Positions 49,706 through 57,198 of a DNA stretch of 64,000 bases are shown one piece after another; within the stretch, counting starts at the first letter, position 1; each line of letters begins with the position of its first letter. The position numbers were made by a program, and so were the translations under genes. Location: contig NZ_JACHJJ010000026.1 in NCBI RefSeq assembly GCF_014203605.1, positions 1 through 64,000 of the forward strand, in the 5' to 3' direction. The DNA is from Thiemannella venezuelensis (GTDB taxonomy: Bacteria > Actinomycetota > Actinomycetes > Streptosporangiales > Streptosporangiaceae). The notes beneath the pieces are model-generated. The model had not been told where the DNA came from. It did not search any database and was given only the letters and a program-made list of their open reading frames with translations.

Positions 49706-50236
49706 GTGGCCACTTACGATGCGGGCATGGGTGAGGTGAATCTCGGCAACGTGCCCTTCCGGGTGGACAACTGCTCGATCGAGCGCACGCTGGGCGTCGT
49801 GGGCGAGAAATGGACGTTCCTGGTGCTCCGGGAGGCGTTCAGCGGGGTACGCCGCTTCGCCGACATGCAGGCCGCCACCGGGGCTCCCCGGCAGGTGCTG
49901 AGCGCCAGACTCACCCGGCTGGTCGAGGAGGGCCTGCTCCGCAAGGTCCCCTACCGCGAGCCCGGCCAGCGCCAGCGGGACGAGTACCGGCTGACCCAGA
50001 TGGGTCTGGACCTCTATCCGATCATGGTCGCGCTGATGCACTGGGGGGACCGCTACCTGTCCGACCCCGACGGCCCGCCGGTGCTCCTCACCCACCGCGG
50101 CTGCGGCGCCGCCGTCGAGCAGCGCTTCCGGTGCGCCGACGGGCACGAGATCGGCGGGCCGCGCGAGGTCACCCCCGTCCCCGGGCCCGGCGCCCCGGCC
50201 GCCGCGGCCGCCGCCGCGGGCCGGGCGACCGGCTGA
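49706..50236 (+). CDS. HxlR-family transcriptional regulator
   Basis: A protein of 176 residues from GTG at 49706. The HxlR winged helix occupies about residues 20-110: NCSIERTLGVVGEKWTFLVL, LREAFSGVRRFADMQAATGA, RQVLSARLTRLVEEGLLRKV and YRLTQMGLDLYPIMVALMHW. A C-terminal extension has cysteines in HRGCGAAVEQRFRCADGHEI, a C-x(n)-C-x-H arrangement suggesting metal binding or redox sensing, followed by an alanine-rich tail. It probably controls itself and the divergent acetyltransferase through the shared palindrome. Confidence 0.9.
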   Translation: MATYDAGMGEVNLGNVPFRVDNCSIERTLGVVGEKWTFLVLREAFSGVRRFADMQAATGAPRQVLSARLTRLVEEGLLRKVPYREPGQRQRDEYRLTQMGLDLYPIMVALMHWGDRYLSDPDGPPVLLTHRGCGAAVEQRFRCADGHEIGGPREVTPVPGPGAPAAAAAAAGRATG

Positions 50237-50290
50237 CCGGGCAGGCCGGGCAGGCCGCCGGACCGTCCCGGCCGGGCGGAGAGCCCGGTC
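50235..50290. terminator. Likely bidirectional terminator
   Basis: GACCGGGC (50235-50242) pairs with GCCCGGTC (50283-50290), with further GC pairing inside. It lies between the convergent HxlR and VC0807-family genes. Confidence 0.5.
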
Positions 50291-50291
50291 C

Positions 50292-51029
50292 TCAGGCCGG
50301 CAGCGCGCGCAGGCAGCGCCGGAAGCCGAGGGCCGAGACCAGCGCCGCCCCGCCGAGCAGCACCGCGACCGCGGAGGTCCGGACGATCAGGTACATCTCC
50401 GTGTCCAGGGTGATCAGCAGCCACAGGCTCAACCCCGCGTTGAGGAACTGGGCGCACCCCCACAGGACGGAGTGCCGGAAGAAGAAGCGGCGCATCAGCG
50501 GGTGCTCGTTCAGGTGGTCGGGGAGCGGGACCAGGTCGGCCGCCACCCGCTGGATCAGCGGGCGCCGGAGCGAGGCGGTCAGCAGGAAGGCCATGCTCGC
50601 GCAGAAGATGCCCAGGCACTCGGGGAGGAAGAAGAAGACCGGGTTCTTGTTCAGGACGGCCAGCACCACGCGCACCGTGATCGCCCCGGCCGCCAGCAGC
50701 ATCATGCCGGGAGCCGCCCGGCGCCGCACCAGCCGCCACGCCACCCCGCCGTAGACCCAGGCCAGGGCCACCGCGAGCGCGCCGTACAGGCCGGTGAACA
50801 CCATCGCGGCGTAGAAGACCGCGGCGGGGAGGACCATCGCCTCCAGCACCCGGGGCGCGGCGTGCCTGAACATCGCCGCCGGCGAGGGCAGCGCGGCCGG
50901 AGTTCCCCGCCCGGACGGCGCGGCCGGCGTCCCGGCGGGCGGGACCGGCGCCCCGGAGGGCGACGGGGCGGAGGCCCCGGAGGACGGCGGACACACCTGG
51001 ACGCCGGAGGGCGACTGGAGCAGAGTCAT
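50292..51029 (-). CDS. VC0807-family membrane protein
   Basis: A protein of 245 residues from ATG at 51029 (MTLLQSPSGVQVCPPSSG). The first 50 residues are a proline/serine-rich cytoplasmic tail. About five membrane segments follow, among them EAMVLPAAVFYAAMVFTGLY, VALAWVYGGVAWRL and GMMLLAAGAITVRVVLAVL, then the KNPVFFFLPECLGIFCASMA block typical of VC0807-type proteins. The function of the family is not established. An in-frame start at 51065 is possible but would cover a putative leader. Confidence 0.75.
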   Translation of the reverse strand: MTLLQSPSGVQVCPPSSGASAPSPSGAPVPPAGTPAAPSGRGTPAALPSPAAMFRHAAPRVLEAMVLPAAVFYAAMVFTGLYGALAVALAWVYGGVAWRLVRRRAAPGMMLLAAGAITVRVVLAVLNKNPVFFFLPECLGIFCASMAFLLTASLRRPLIQRVAADLVPLPDHLNEHPLMRRFFFRHSVLWGCAQFLNAGLSLWLLITLDTEMYLIVRTSAVAVLLGGAALVSALGFRRCLRALPA

Positions 51030-51167
51030 GGGGCGGCGGCTCCGGGGCTCGGGGACAAACCCCACTGACCGTACGGGATGTCCGAAGTGTCCGGGAGAGT
51101 TTCCCGTAGATTCAACAAGGGCTCTATCGGTCCACTCGGCAGCGGGATCGCCTCCCTTAGAACTTCT

Positions 51168-51416
51168 TCAACTCCCGTCCCCGGGCCACCCGGGTTCGCC
51201 GCCGACCGGCCCCGCACCGGGAGGCGCGGGAACGTTCCCGCCGGGCGCGGCGGGGGCCCGCCCGGGACGGGGAGGACGGGCGTCGCGGTTCCCGGAGTCG
51301 CGATTCCCGGAGTCGCGGTTCCCAGGGTCACGGTTCCTGGAGTCACGGTTCCCGGAGTCACGGTTCCGACGATCGCGGCGTCCGCGGAACGCCACCACGT
51401 CGAAAGACCCGCTCAC
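51168..51416 (-). CDS. Possible small arginine-rich repeat protein
   Basis: A GTG at 51416 opens an 82-codon frame that begins SGSFDVVAFRGRRDRRNRDS and continues as NRDSG pentads (six, some degenerate) before a proline/glycine-rich tail. The pentads are encoded by the 15-bp array at 51282-51371. It is divergent from SURF1 and downstream of no ribosome site I can see. The other five frames of the array are also open in part, so coding is unproven. Confidence 0.3.
   Translation of the reverse strand: MSGSFDVVAFRGRRDRRNRDSGNRDSRNRDPGNRDSGNRDSGNRDARPPRPGRAPAAPGGNVPAPPGAGPVGGEPGWPGDGS
51282..51371. repeat. Six 15-bp tandem repeats upstream of SURF1
   Basis: Units at 51282, 51297, 51312, 51327, 51342 and 51357 follow GTCGCGGTTCCCGGA with G/A variation. 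The array ends about 95 bases before the SURF1 start. Confidence 0.9.
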
Positions 51417-51453
51417 CGGAGAGTCCGGGGAACGGGGCGGTCGGTGCGGTGCC

Positions 51454-51459
51454 TACCCT
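51454..51459 (+). promoter_or_regulatory. -10 box for a probable leaderless SURF1 transcript
   Basis: TACCCT lies seven bases before the GTG at 51467, and no ribosome site is present. The same spacing is seen before 54359. Confidence 0.5.
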
Positions 51460-51466
51460 TGGTGGC

Positions 51467-52303
51467 GTGTACCGGTTCCTGCTGACTCCCCGATGGATCG
51501 CGCTCCACATCGTGGTGCTGCTGGTCATCCCCGCCTTCGTCTTCCTCGGCCAGTGGCAGTTCGGGCGCTACGAGGAGCGCTCCACCAGCAGCGACCGGAC
51601 CACCGCCAACCTCGACGCCCCGCCGGTCCCGGTCTCCTCGCTCACCTCCGCCGGCGGCGCCGTGCGCGAGCAGGACAAGTACCGGACCGTCACGGCCACG
51701 GGCACGTTCGACCCGGCCCGCCAGCTCCTCGTACGGCGCCGCGTCCAGAACAGCGCCGTCGGCTTCTACGTGCTCACCCCCCTGACCACCGGGACCGGCG
51801 AGGCCGTCCTGGTGAACCGGGGCTGGGTCAGGGCGGGCGCGACGGCCGACGCCCTTCCCGAGGTCCCGGCGCCGAGCACGGGTGAGGTAACTGTCACCGG
51901 ACGGCTACGCCTCGCCGAGACCGAGGAGTCCTCCGGCATCCGCGACAGGGCGGGGCTCCCGCCGGGGCAGGTCCTGCTGATCAACACCGGGGCGATCGGG
52001 AAGGGCCTGCCGTACCGGCTCCTCGGCGGGTACGTGGAGCTCGTCGAGCAGTCCCCCGCGGCGGCCGACGCGCCCGAGCCGGTGCCCGCGCCCGACGTGG
52101 GCGAGGGGGGCGGCCTCAACCTGGCCTACGGCGTGCAGTGGTGGCTGTTCATCGGGATCGCGGTCGGCGGCTGGGCCCTGCTGATCCGCCGCGAGGCCGC
52201 CGATCTGAAGGCCGAGGCCGCCGGACGGGCCGGGAAGACCGGGCAGGCCGGAGAGACCGAGCAGGCCGGGGAACCGGAGACGGCGGCCCCGCACGTCTCG
52301 TGA
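51467..52303 (+). CDS. SURF1-family cytochrome oxidase assembly protein
   Basis: A protein of 278 residues from GTG at 51467 (VYRFLLTPRWIALHIVVLL). There is an N-terminal membrane helix (about 11-30), a soluble external domain with FLGQWQFGRYEERS, DKYRTVTATGTFDPARQLLV and VLVNRGWVRAGAT, and a second helix near residues 220-240 (NLAYGVQWWLFIGIAVGGWA), the two-helix topology of SURF1. These proteins help insert heme a into the aa3 oxidase. The tail is charged and repetitive. An in-frame GTG at 51449 is less likely. Transcription appears leaderless. Confidence 0.9.
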   Translation: MYRFLLTPRWIALHIVVLLVIPAFVFLGQWQFGRYEERSTSSDRTTANLDAPPVPVSSLTSAGGAVREQDKYRTVTATGTFDPARQLLVRRRVQNSAVGFYVLTPLTTGTGEAVLVNRGWVRAGATADALPEVPAPSTGEVTVTGRLRLAETEESSGIRDRAGLPPGQVLLINTGAIGKGLPYRLLGGYVELVEQSPAAADAPEPVPAPDVGEGGGLNLAYGVQWWLFIGIAVGGWALLIRREAADLKAEAAGRAGKTGQAGETEQAGEPETAAPHVS

Positions 52304-52304
52304 T

Positions 52305-52341
52305 CGGGTGACGCGACTCTCCCGCAGAGGCGCGTCACCCG
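52305..52341. terminator. Hairpin between SURF1 and the convergent membrane gene
   Basis: CGGGTGACGCG (52305-52315) pairs exactly with CGCGTCACCCG (52331-52341), with CTCT/AGAG pairing inside. Confidence 0.85.
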
Positions 52342-52380
52342 GAGCACACGCCTCGCGCACGCGGATCCCGGCGCGGCCGC

Positions 52381-53118
52381 TCAGCCGAGGAGCAGGCCCA
52401 TGAGCATGCCGAGCCCCACGGCGGCGATCGCGGAGACGATGCCCACGGCGATCGAGAGCAGGCAGCCCGTCCCGCCGCCCAGCCGTACGTTCAGCCGGCT
52501 GCGGGGCTCCGGCTCTCCCGACGGCTCCTGCCCGGCGGCGCGCTCCCGCCCGATCCCGCGCCAGATCGGCCGGGGTTCCAGCAGCAGGAAGAGGATCGCC
52601 CCGATCTGGCCCACGGTGAACAGCCAGAACCAGGCCCACCGGTTGCCCAGCCTGGGCACCGAACCGATCATGATCAGGAGGGCGAGCACCCAGGCGACGC
52701 CGACCGTCCAGGCTCCCTGTGCCACAGGAACGAGGAACGGCCAGTTGGGGAAGATCCCTCTGGAGTCGCGCTCCGGCCCTTCCCTGACCACCCGGCCCGG
52801 GATCGTGTGGATGTCGCGCCGGAACTGCTCCACCGGGTAGGTTCCCGGGCCCTCCCCGGTCAGCAGTCCCGGGACCTCGTGCCAGACCAGCGGACCTTCG
52901 GACCAGACCAGCCGGGATACGCCGCCTTCCTGCGGCCGGTAGACGACCCGGGAGACGCGATCGGCCTCCAGCGCCGCGCGGAACTCGCCCAGCGTCCGGT
53001 CGGAGGGTGTGACGCTCAGCGCGACGAGGAAGGCGCCCGCGAGCAGCAGCACGAGCAGTGTGAGCCGCACCGCGAACCCCGCGACCCTCCAGAACGGGCG
53101 GATCTGTTCGTCTTCCAC
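52381..53118 (-). CDS. Membrane protein, paralogue of the upstream neighbour
   Basis: A protein of 245 residues from GTG at 53118. It has an N-terminal helix (about 15-35), an extracytoplasmic stretch of about 100 residues containing DRVSRVVYRPQEGGVSRLVW and GPLVWHEVPG, then two helices (GAWTVGVAWVLALLIMIGSV, WAWFWLFTVGQIGAILFLLL), a short loop and a final glycine-rich helix. The external domain and the paired helices resemble those of the next gene upstream (VTKVVYDASW, TLTWSHGPLSWSQ, WFWLFLTGGSFLYVLLEPYP), so the two are tandem paralogues. No family name or function is recognised. Confidence 0.75.
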   Translation of the reverse strand: MEDEQIRPFWRVAGFAVRLTLLVLLLAGAFLVALSVTPSDRTLGEFRAALEADRVSRVVYRPQEGGVSRLVWSEGPLVWHEVPGLLTGEGPGTYPVEQFRRDIHTIPGRVVREGPERDSRGIFPNWPFLVPVAQGAWTVGVAWVLALLIMIGSVPRLGNRWAWFWLFTVGQIGAILFLLLEPRPIWRGIGRERAAGQEPSGEPEPRSRLNVRLGGGTGCLLSIAVGIVSAIAAVGLGMLMGLLLG

Positions 53119-53140
53119 CCCTTATTCCTACCCGTTGTGA

Positions 53141-54013
53141 TCAAGCCGCGGCGAGCCCCAGGGCGAACGCGACGGTCGCGGCGATCACGAACCCGCTCGT
53201 CCCGTCGAGCCGGTGCCTGACCGGCAGCGGCTCGTACGGACCGCGCCGGAGCGGGTACGGCTCCAGCAGGACGTAGAGGAACGAACCACCGGTCAGGAAC
53301 AGCCAGAACCAGGCGGGGCGGCCGGCGTGGCGGTGGTCCCGGCGGGTGAGCATGAGCAGCCAGGCCAGCAGCTCGGCCGCCACCGCGACCGGCGCGAACG
53401 GCTCCCACCACCGCCCGTAGGCGGGGGAGACCGCCGACATGCCCATCGGCCCCCGGCCGCCCCCGGCCCGCACGATCTCCACCTCGGGGCCCGCCGCGGC
53501 CCGCACCCGGGCCAGGAAGGCCTCCTGGCGGCGTTCCAGTGCCTCGGGGACCAGCCGGGTGCTCTCCGGGTCCCAGACGTCTCCGGGCTGGTCGAAGCGG
53601 GCCTGGCTCCAGGAGAGCGGGCCGTGCGACCACGTCAGGGTGCCGTAGGCGGGCCAGCTGGCGTCGTAGACGACCTTGGTCACGCCTCCGGCCCGCAGGT
53701 CGCCGATGAGCTCCTCGGCGTCGCGCAGGGGCGGGGCCTGGTTCAGGTGGACGACCACGGTGGAGAGCGCGAGGACGAAGAGCAGCGCGAGGCGCACGCC
53801 GTACGGGATCCCGCCCCGGACCGGGACGACCGCGGCCAGGCCCGCTCCCCGCACGGGCCCCGGCTCCCGCCGCAGGGCCCTCCTCAACCGGCCGGTCGCC
53901 CGCCCGGCGCGGCCCGCCCGCGCCGCGACGCCCGGCGCCGCCCAGGCGTCCGCCCGCGCCGCGCCGCCCTCCCGAGCCGCCGTGTCCGTCCGCGCCGGAA
54001 CATCCGTCAGCAC
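53141..54013 (-). CDS. Membrane protein, tandem paralogue
   Basis: A protein of 290 residues from GTG at 54013, chosen because GGGGAGGGAGG precedes it. The open frame goes on to 54139, but that adds only a glycine/arginine-rich stretch. It has a cytoplasmic arginine-rich head, a helix (about 70-90), an external domain with AEELIGDLRAGGVTKVVYDA and LTWSHGPLSWSQARFDQ, a VEIVRAGGG loop, and three C-terminal helices. It lies 22 bases before the paralogue's start, so they form a pair and may heterodimerise. Confidence 0.7.
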   Translation of the reverse strand: MLTDVPARTDTAAREGGAARADAWAAPGVAARAGRAGRATGRLRRALRREPGPVRGAGLAAVVPVRGGIPYGVRLALLFVLALSTVVVHLNQAPPLRDAEELIGDLRAGGVTKVVYDASWPAYGTLTWSHGPLSWSQARFDQPGDVWDPESTRLVPEALERRQEAFLARVRAAAGPEVEIVRAGGGRGPMGMSAVSPAYGRWWEPFAPVAVAAELLAWLLMLTRRDHRHAGRPAWFWLFLTGGSFLYVLLEPYPLRRGPYEPLPVRHRLDGTSGFVIAATVAFALGLAAA

Positions 54014-54090
54014 GTCCGCCTCCCTCCCCGAAACGCCGGCCGCCCGCGTCAGGGCGAGCCCCCGGCCCGGCCGGCAGGACGGGCCCTGAC

Positions 54091-54122
54091 GGACCGCCTC
54101 GCCGGATCCGGTGAGGCGGTCC
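54091..54122. promoter_or_regulatory. 32-bp near-perfect palindrome
   Basis: GGACCGCCTC (54091-54100) and GAGGCGGTCC (54113-54122) are exact complements around GCCGGATCCGGT, itself a palindrome apart from one base pair. It lies upstream of the paired membrane genes on the minus strand and could be an operator, or a terminator for whatever reads in. Confidence 0.5.
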
Positions 54123-54345
54123 GCGCCCCGGGAAGACACCTTGCCCGGCCAAACCTACATTCCCCGTAAAGATCTGATATTTCGCCGTCCGACGGGTAGG
54201 GGCGCCCCCAGGACCCGCCACGACCTGCACCGGCCCGGCGGGTCCGGACCCCCGGGGCCGCCGCCCGTTCCCCCTCCGGCGGTCCCGGGGAACATCCGGG
54301 ATCAACACGAGACCTGGTGGCTTGTTCAGTGTTATGCCAGCGCCG

Positions 54346-54351
54346 TACCGT
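54346..54351 (+). promoter_or_regulatory. -10 box for a probable leaderless amidohydrolase transcript
   Basis: TACCGT seven bases before GTG at 54359. TTGTTC at 54323-54328 is a candidate -35 with 17 bases between. No ribosome site is visible. Confidence 0.55.
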
Positions 54352-54358
54352 TGATCCC

Positions 54359-55555
54359 GTGACGACGCCGCTGCTCCCCGATCCCGAGCCCAGGCGGCGG
54401 GACTATGTGATCATCTCTGTCGACGACCACCTCATCGAGCCGCCCGGCATGTTCGAGGGACGGCTCCCCGAGAAGTACGCCGAGCTCGCCCCCAAGGTCG
54501 TCGAGACCGACTCCGGCCACCAGGTCTGGCGGTACGGCGGCGCCACCTACCCGTGCGCGGGGATCGACGTCGGCGCCGGGCTCCCCCGCGAGCAGTGGAC
54601 GCTCGACCCGGTCCGGTTCGAGCACATGCGGCCGGGCTGCCACGACATCGAGGCCCGGATCGAGGACATGGACCGCGGCGGCGTCTGGGCGTCGCTCTGC
54701 TTCCCCGGCATGCTGGCCGGGCAGTCCGGCATGGTCTTCGCCAGGACCCGCGACCAGGAGCTGGGCCTGGCGGTCCTGCGGGCCTGGAACGAGTGGCACG
54801 TCGACGTCTGGGCGGGCACCTACCCCGAGCGGATCATCGCCCTGCAGCTGCCCTGGCTGGCCGACCCCGAGATCGCCGCCAAGGAGGTCCGCGACAACGC
54901 CTCCAAGGGCTTCAAGGCCGTGCTCTTCCCCGAGTTCCCGGCCCGGCTCCGCCTGCCGTCGATCCACAGCGACCACTGGGACCCGTTCTTCCGCGCCTGC
55001 GAGGAGACCGGCACCGTCGTCTGCCTGCACACCGGGACGGGCTCCTGGACCCCCGTGCCGTCCGCCGACACCCCCATCGAGGCGATCACCACGCTCATGC
55101 CGGCCAGCGCCATGTTCGCCTGCGCCGACTGGCTCTGGTCGGGCGTGCCGCTGCGCTTCCCCGCGCTGCGGATCCTGATCGTGGAGGGCGGGGTGGGCTG
55201 GCTGCCGATGCTGGCCGAGCGGGCCGACTACGCGCTGGACCACCCGGTCGCGGGAGAGGCGTCCTGGGAGGGCGGGCTCAAGCCCAGCGAGGTGCTCCGC
55301 CGCAACTTCTTCTTCGGCACGCTCAACGACCACGCCCTGTCGGGCGTGCGCCTGGCGGTCGGGCTGGAGCACGTGCTGCTGGAGAGCGGCTACCCCCACT
55401 CCGACTCCACCTGGCCCGACACCCAGCAGAACATCACCCGCAACATGGGCAGCCTGCCGCCGGCCGACATCGCCCGGGTGGCCTACGGCAACGCCGCCCG
55501 CCTGTTCGGCCACCCGCTCCCGTCCCGCGCCTGGCTCAGGATGGAAGAACTCTGA
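54359..55555 (+). CDS. Amidohydrolase-2 family (metal-dependent hydrolase/decarboxylase)
   Basis: A protein of 398 residues from GTG at 54359. The TIM-barrel has metal-binding DDHLIEPPGMF (SVDDHLIEP near residue 20), a middle histidine in GTVVCLHTGTG, and EGGVGWLPML. These mark PF04909 enzymes related to aminocarboxymuconate-semialdehyde decarboxylase and orsellinate-type decarboxylases. HSDSTWPDTQQNITRNM near the C-terminus is common in the actinobacterial subgroup adjacent to fatty-acid or steroid genes. The substrate is probably a carboxylated aromatic or keto acid, but unknown. Its last 20 bases overlap the convergent DUF1232 gene. Confidence 0.85.
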   Translation: MTTPLLPDPEPRRRDYVIISVDDHLIEPPGMFEGRLPEKYAELAPKVVETDSGHQVWRYGGATYPCAGIDVGAGLPREQWTLDPVRFEHMRPGCHDIEARIEDMDRGGVWASLCFPGMLAGQSGMVFARTRDQELGLAVLRAWNEWHVDVWAGTYPERIIALQLPWLADPEIAAKEVRDNASKGFKAVLFPEFPARLRLPSIHSDHWDPFFRACEETGTVVCLHTGTGSWTPVPSADTPIEAITTLMPASAMFACADWLWSGVPLRFPALRILIVEGGVGWLPMLAERADYALDHPVAGEASWEGGLKPSEVLRRNFFFGTLNDHALSGVRLAVGLEHVLLESGYPHSDSTWPDTQQNITRNMGSLPPADIARVAYGNAARLFGHPLPSRAWLRMEEL

Positions 55556-55874
55556 CGTGCGTCCTCTCCCAGTCGACGTAGCGCCCGCTCTCGCCGAGCA
55601 GTGAGCCCATCAGCCACAGGAAGACGCCGAAGTCGTCGGCCACCCCGACGAGCAGCAGGAACTCGGGGATGACGTCGATCGGCGAGATCATGTAGAGCAC
55701 GCCGAGGCCCATCAGGGCCAGCTTGCCCCTTCCCATGCCGGGGTAGGTGCCGTTCAGCACCGCGCCGACGAGCCGGGGGACGGCCCTGAGCCTGGCGCCG
55801 ATGCCGGGCGATCCCGGCCTCGTCACGTCCCGGTACGCCCGCCAGGCCTGTGCCGCTCGCGCCGCCTTCGCCAT
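55536..55874 (-). CDS. DUF1232 (YkvA) small membrane protein
   Basis: A protein of 112 residues from ATG at 55874, behind GCGAGGAGG. The DUF1232 signature is KLALMGLGVLYMISPIDVIP with EFLLLVGVADDFGVFLWLMG, forming one helical hairpin in the membrane. The function of YkvA-like proteins is unknown. It overlaps the amidohydrolase gene tail to tail. Confidence 0.9.
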   Translation of the reverse strand: MAKAARAAQAWRAYRDVTRPGSPGIGARLRAVPRLVGAVLNGTYPGMGRGKLALMGLGVLYMISPIDVIPEFLLLVGVADDFGVFLWLMGSLLGESGRYVDWERTHVRVLPS

Positions 55875-56018
55875 GGGAACCTCCTCGCAGAACACGCTCG
55901 TCCGGCCGCGTCTCCTACCCGGCCTCGTCACGATATAACGCGTGATCACGCCCTCCGGTTCCGGACCGGCGCGCGGACTTCCGGAAACCCTCCGCCGCGC
56001 CCGTGCCTCCGCCGGATG

Positions 56019-56060
56019 CCGGTACGGCGGGCCGCGGCGCGGGGCGGCCCGCCGTACCGG
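56019..56060. terminator. Strong terminator after the LLM gene
   Basis: CCGGTACGGCGGGCCG (56019-56034) pairs perfectly with CGGCCCGCCGTACCGG (56045-56060), a 16-bp stem with a ten-base loop. It lies 16 bases beyond the minus-strand stop of the LLM oxidoreductase. Confidence 0.9.
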
Positions 56061-56075
56061 ACGCCTGCCCGCCGG

Positions 56076-57044
56076 TCAGTCCGCGCCGGGCGCCAGGTCC
56101 CGTACGGCCTGCGCGATCGGCACCTCGCCGCCGGGGATGGGCGCGAGCACCGGGGTGTCCAGGCCGCACGCGACGTACTCCCGGATCCTGGCCCGGCAGG
56201 CGGCGGCGTCGCCGTGCACGATCAGCGCGTCCACGACCTCGTCGGGGATGGCCTTGAGCGCCGCCTGCCGGTCCCCCGCGGCCCAGGCCTCGTGCATCGG
56301 CCGCAGGACCTCGCCGCGGCCCAGCCAGTCGTGGAAGGCCGCGTAGACGGGGACGGTCAGGTAGCTGGCGAGCATCCACCGGCCCAGCTCCCTGGCCTTG
56401 CCGGCGTCCTCGGTGACGCAGACGAACAGGCGGGCGACCAGCTCGGTCTCCGGGCCGACCTCGGCGCGGACCTTCCGCACGTCCTCGGGGGAGAGCCAGT
56501 TGGTGATCGCGCCGTCGGCCTCCTCGGCGGCCAGGTGGAGCATCCGGGGGCGCAGCGCCGCCAGGACGATCTTCGGCTGGACCTTGGGGGCGCGCTCCAG
56601 CTTGAAGCCCTTGACCTCGAAGGTCTCGTACTTCTCGGTGACCTTCTCGCCCGCCAGGGCCTTCTTCAGGAAGCGCAGGGTGTCGCGGGTGCGGGAGAAC
56701 GGCTTGCTGAACTCCCCGGCGTTCCAGCGCTCCACGATGGCCGGCGAGGAGGCCCCGATGCCCAGGACGAACCGGTCGGGGGCCAGGTCGGCGAGCGTGG
56801 CGGCCGACATCGCCAGCAGGCCGGGGCCCCGGGTGGAGACCGGGACGATCGCGCTGCCCAGGCGGAGCCCGGGGGCCCACTCGGCGGCCAGCGCGAGCGG
56901 CGTGAAGCCGTCGACGCCGTTGACCTCGGCCGACCAGGCGTCGGTGTAGCCGAGCCCGGGGAGCTCGGCGACCAGGTCCTTCGATGCGGCCAGTGAGCGG
57001 TCGTAGAAGGGGACCGTCATCCCCCAGCGTGCGCCCGTCGCCAT
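56076..57044 (-). CDS. LLM-class F420-type oxidoreductase
   Basis: A protein of 322 residues from ATG at 57044 (MATGARWGMTVPF), behind GGGAGGCAG. The luciferase-like barrel includes DLVAELPGLGYTDAWSAEVN, LRLGSAIVPVSTRGPGLLAM, and DRFVLGIGASSPAIVERWNA. The last is the pattern of F420-dependent members. PKIVLAALRPRMLHLAAEEA is a further family block. Such enzymes reduce or oxidise alcohols and ketones, often in lipid or steroid metabolism. The upstream TetR gene and two operator-like palindromes in between suggest TetR control. The stop is followed by a strong terminator. Confidence 0.85.
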   Translation of the reverse strand: MATGARWGMTVPFYDRSLAASKDLVAELPGLGYTDAWSAEVNGVDGFTPLALAAEWAPGLRLGSAIVPVSTRGPGLLAMSAATLADLAPDRFVLGIGASSPAIVERWNAGEFSKPFSRTRDTLRFLKKALAGEKVTEKYETFEVKGFKLERAPKVQPKIVLAALRPRMLHLAAEEADGAITNWLSPEDVRKVRAEVGPETELVARLFVCVTEDAGKARELGRWMLASYLTVPVYAAFHDWLGRGEVLRPMHEAWAAGDRQAALKAIPDEVVDALIVHGDAAACRARIREYVACGLDTPVLAPIPGGEVPIAQAVRDLAPGAD

Positions 57045-57070
57045 CGTGCTGCCTCCCATGGTCCCTCTGT

Positions 57071-57087
57071 CCAGAACGACATTCTGG
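57071..57087. promoter_or_regulatory. Palindrome upstream of the LLM gene
   Basis: CCAGAA and TTCTGG flank CGACA (57071-57087). It is in the promoter area of the minus-strand LLM gene, 27 bases before its start. Confidence 0.5.
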
Positions 57088-57130
57088 TGTAGCGTGCCGC
57101 ACCCGACCGAGGGTCCGTCAACAGCTCGAC

Positions 57131-57150
57131 CATACCAACCGGACGGTATG
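57131..57150. promoter_or_regulatory. Probable TetR operator (57.1 kb)
   Basis: CATACCAACCGGACGGTATG, a 20-base palindrome matching its complement at 16 positions. It lies between TetR and LLM genes. It closely resembles the site at 34930-34950. Confidence 0.7.
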
Positions 57151-57198
57151 TCAGGAAGGCGGGCCTGCCGTGTCCGGGAGCCCCGGGCGCCCGGAGGC

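Noticed and set aside
31899-51371. Short repeat arrays considered as CRISPR arrays
   Set aside because: The units are contiguous and 12-15 bp long, with no spacers, and no cas gene is in the window.
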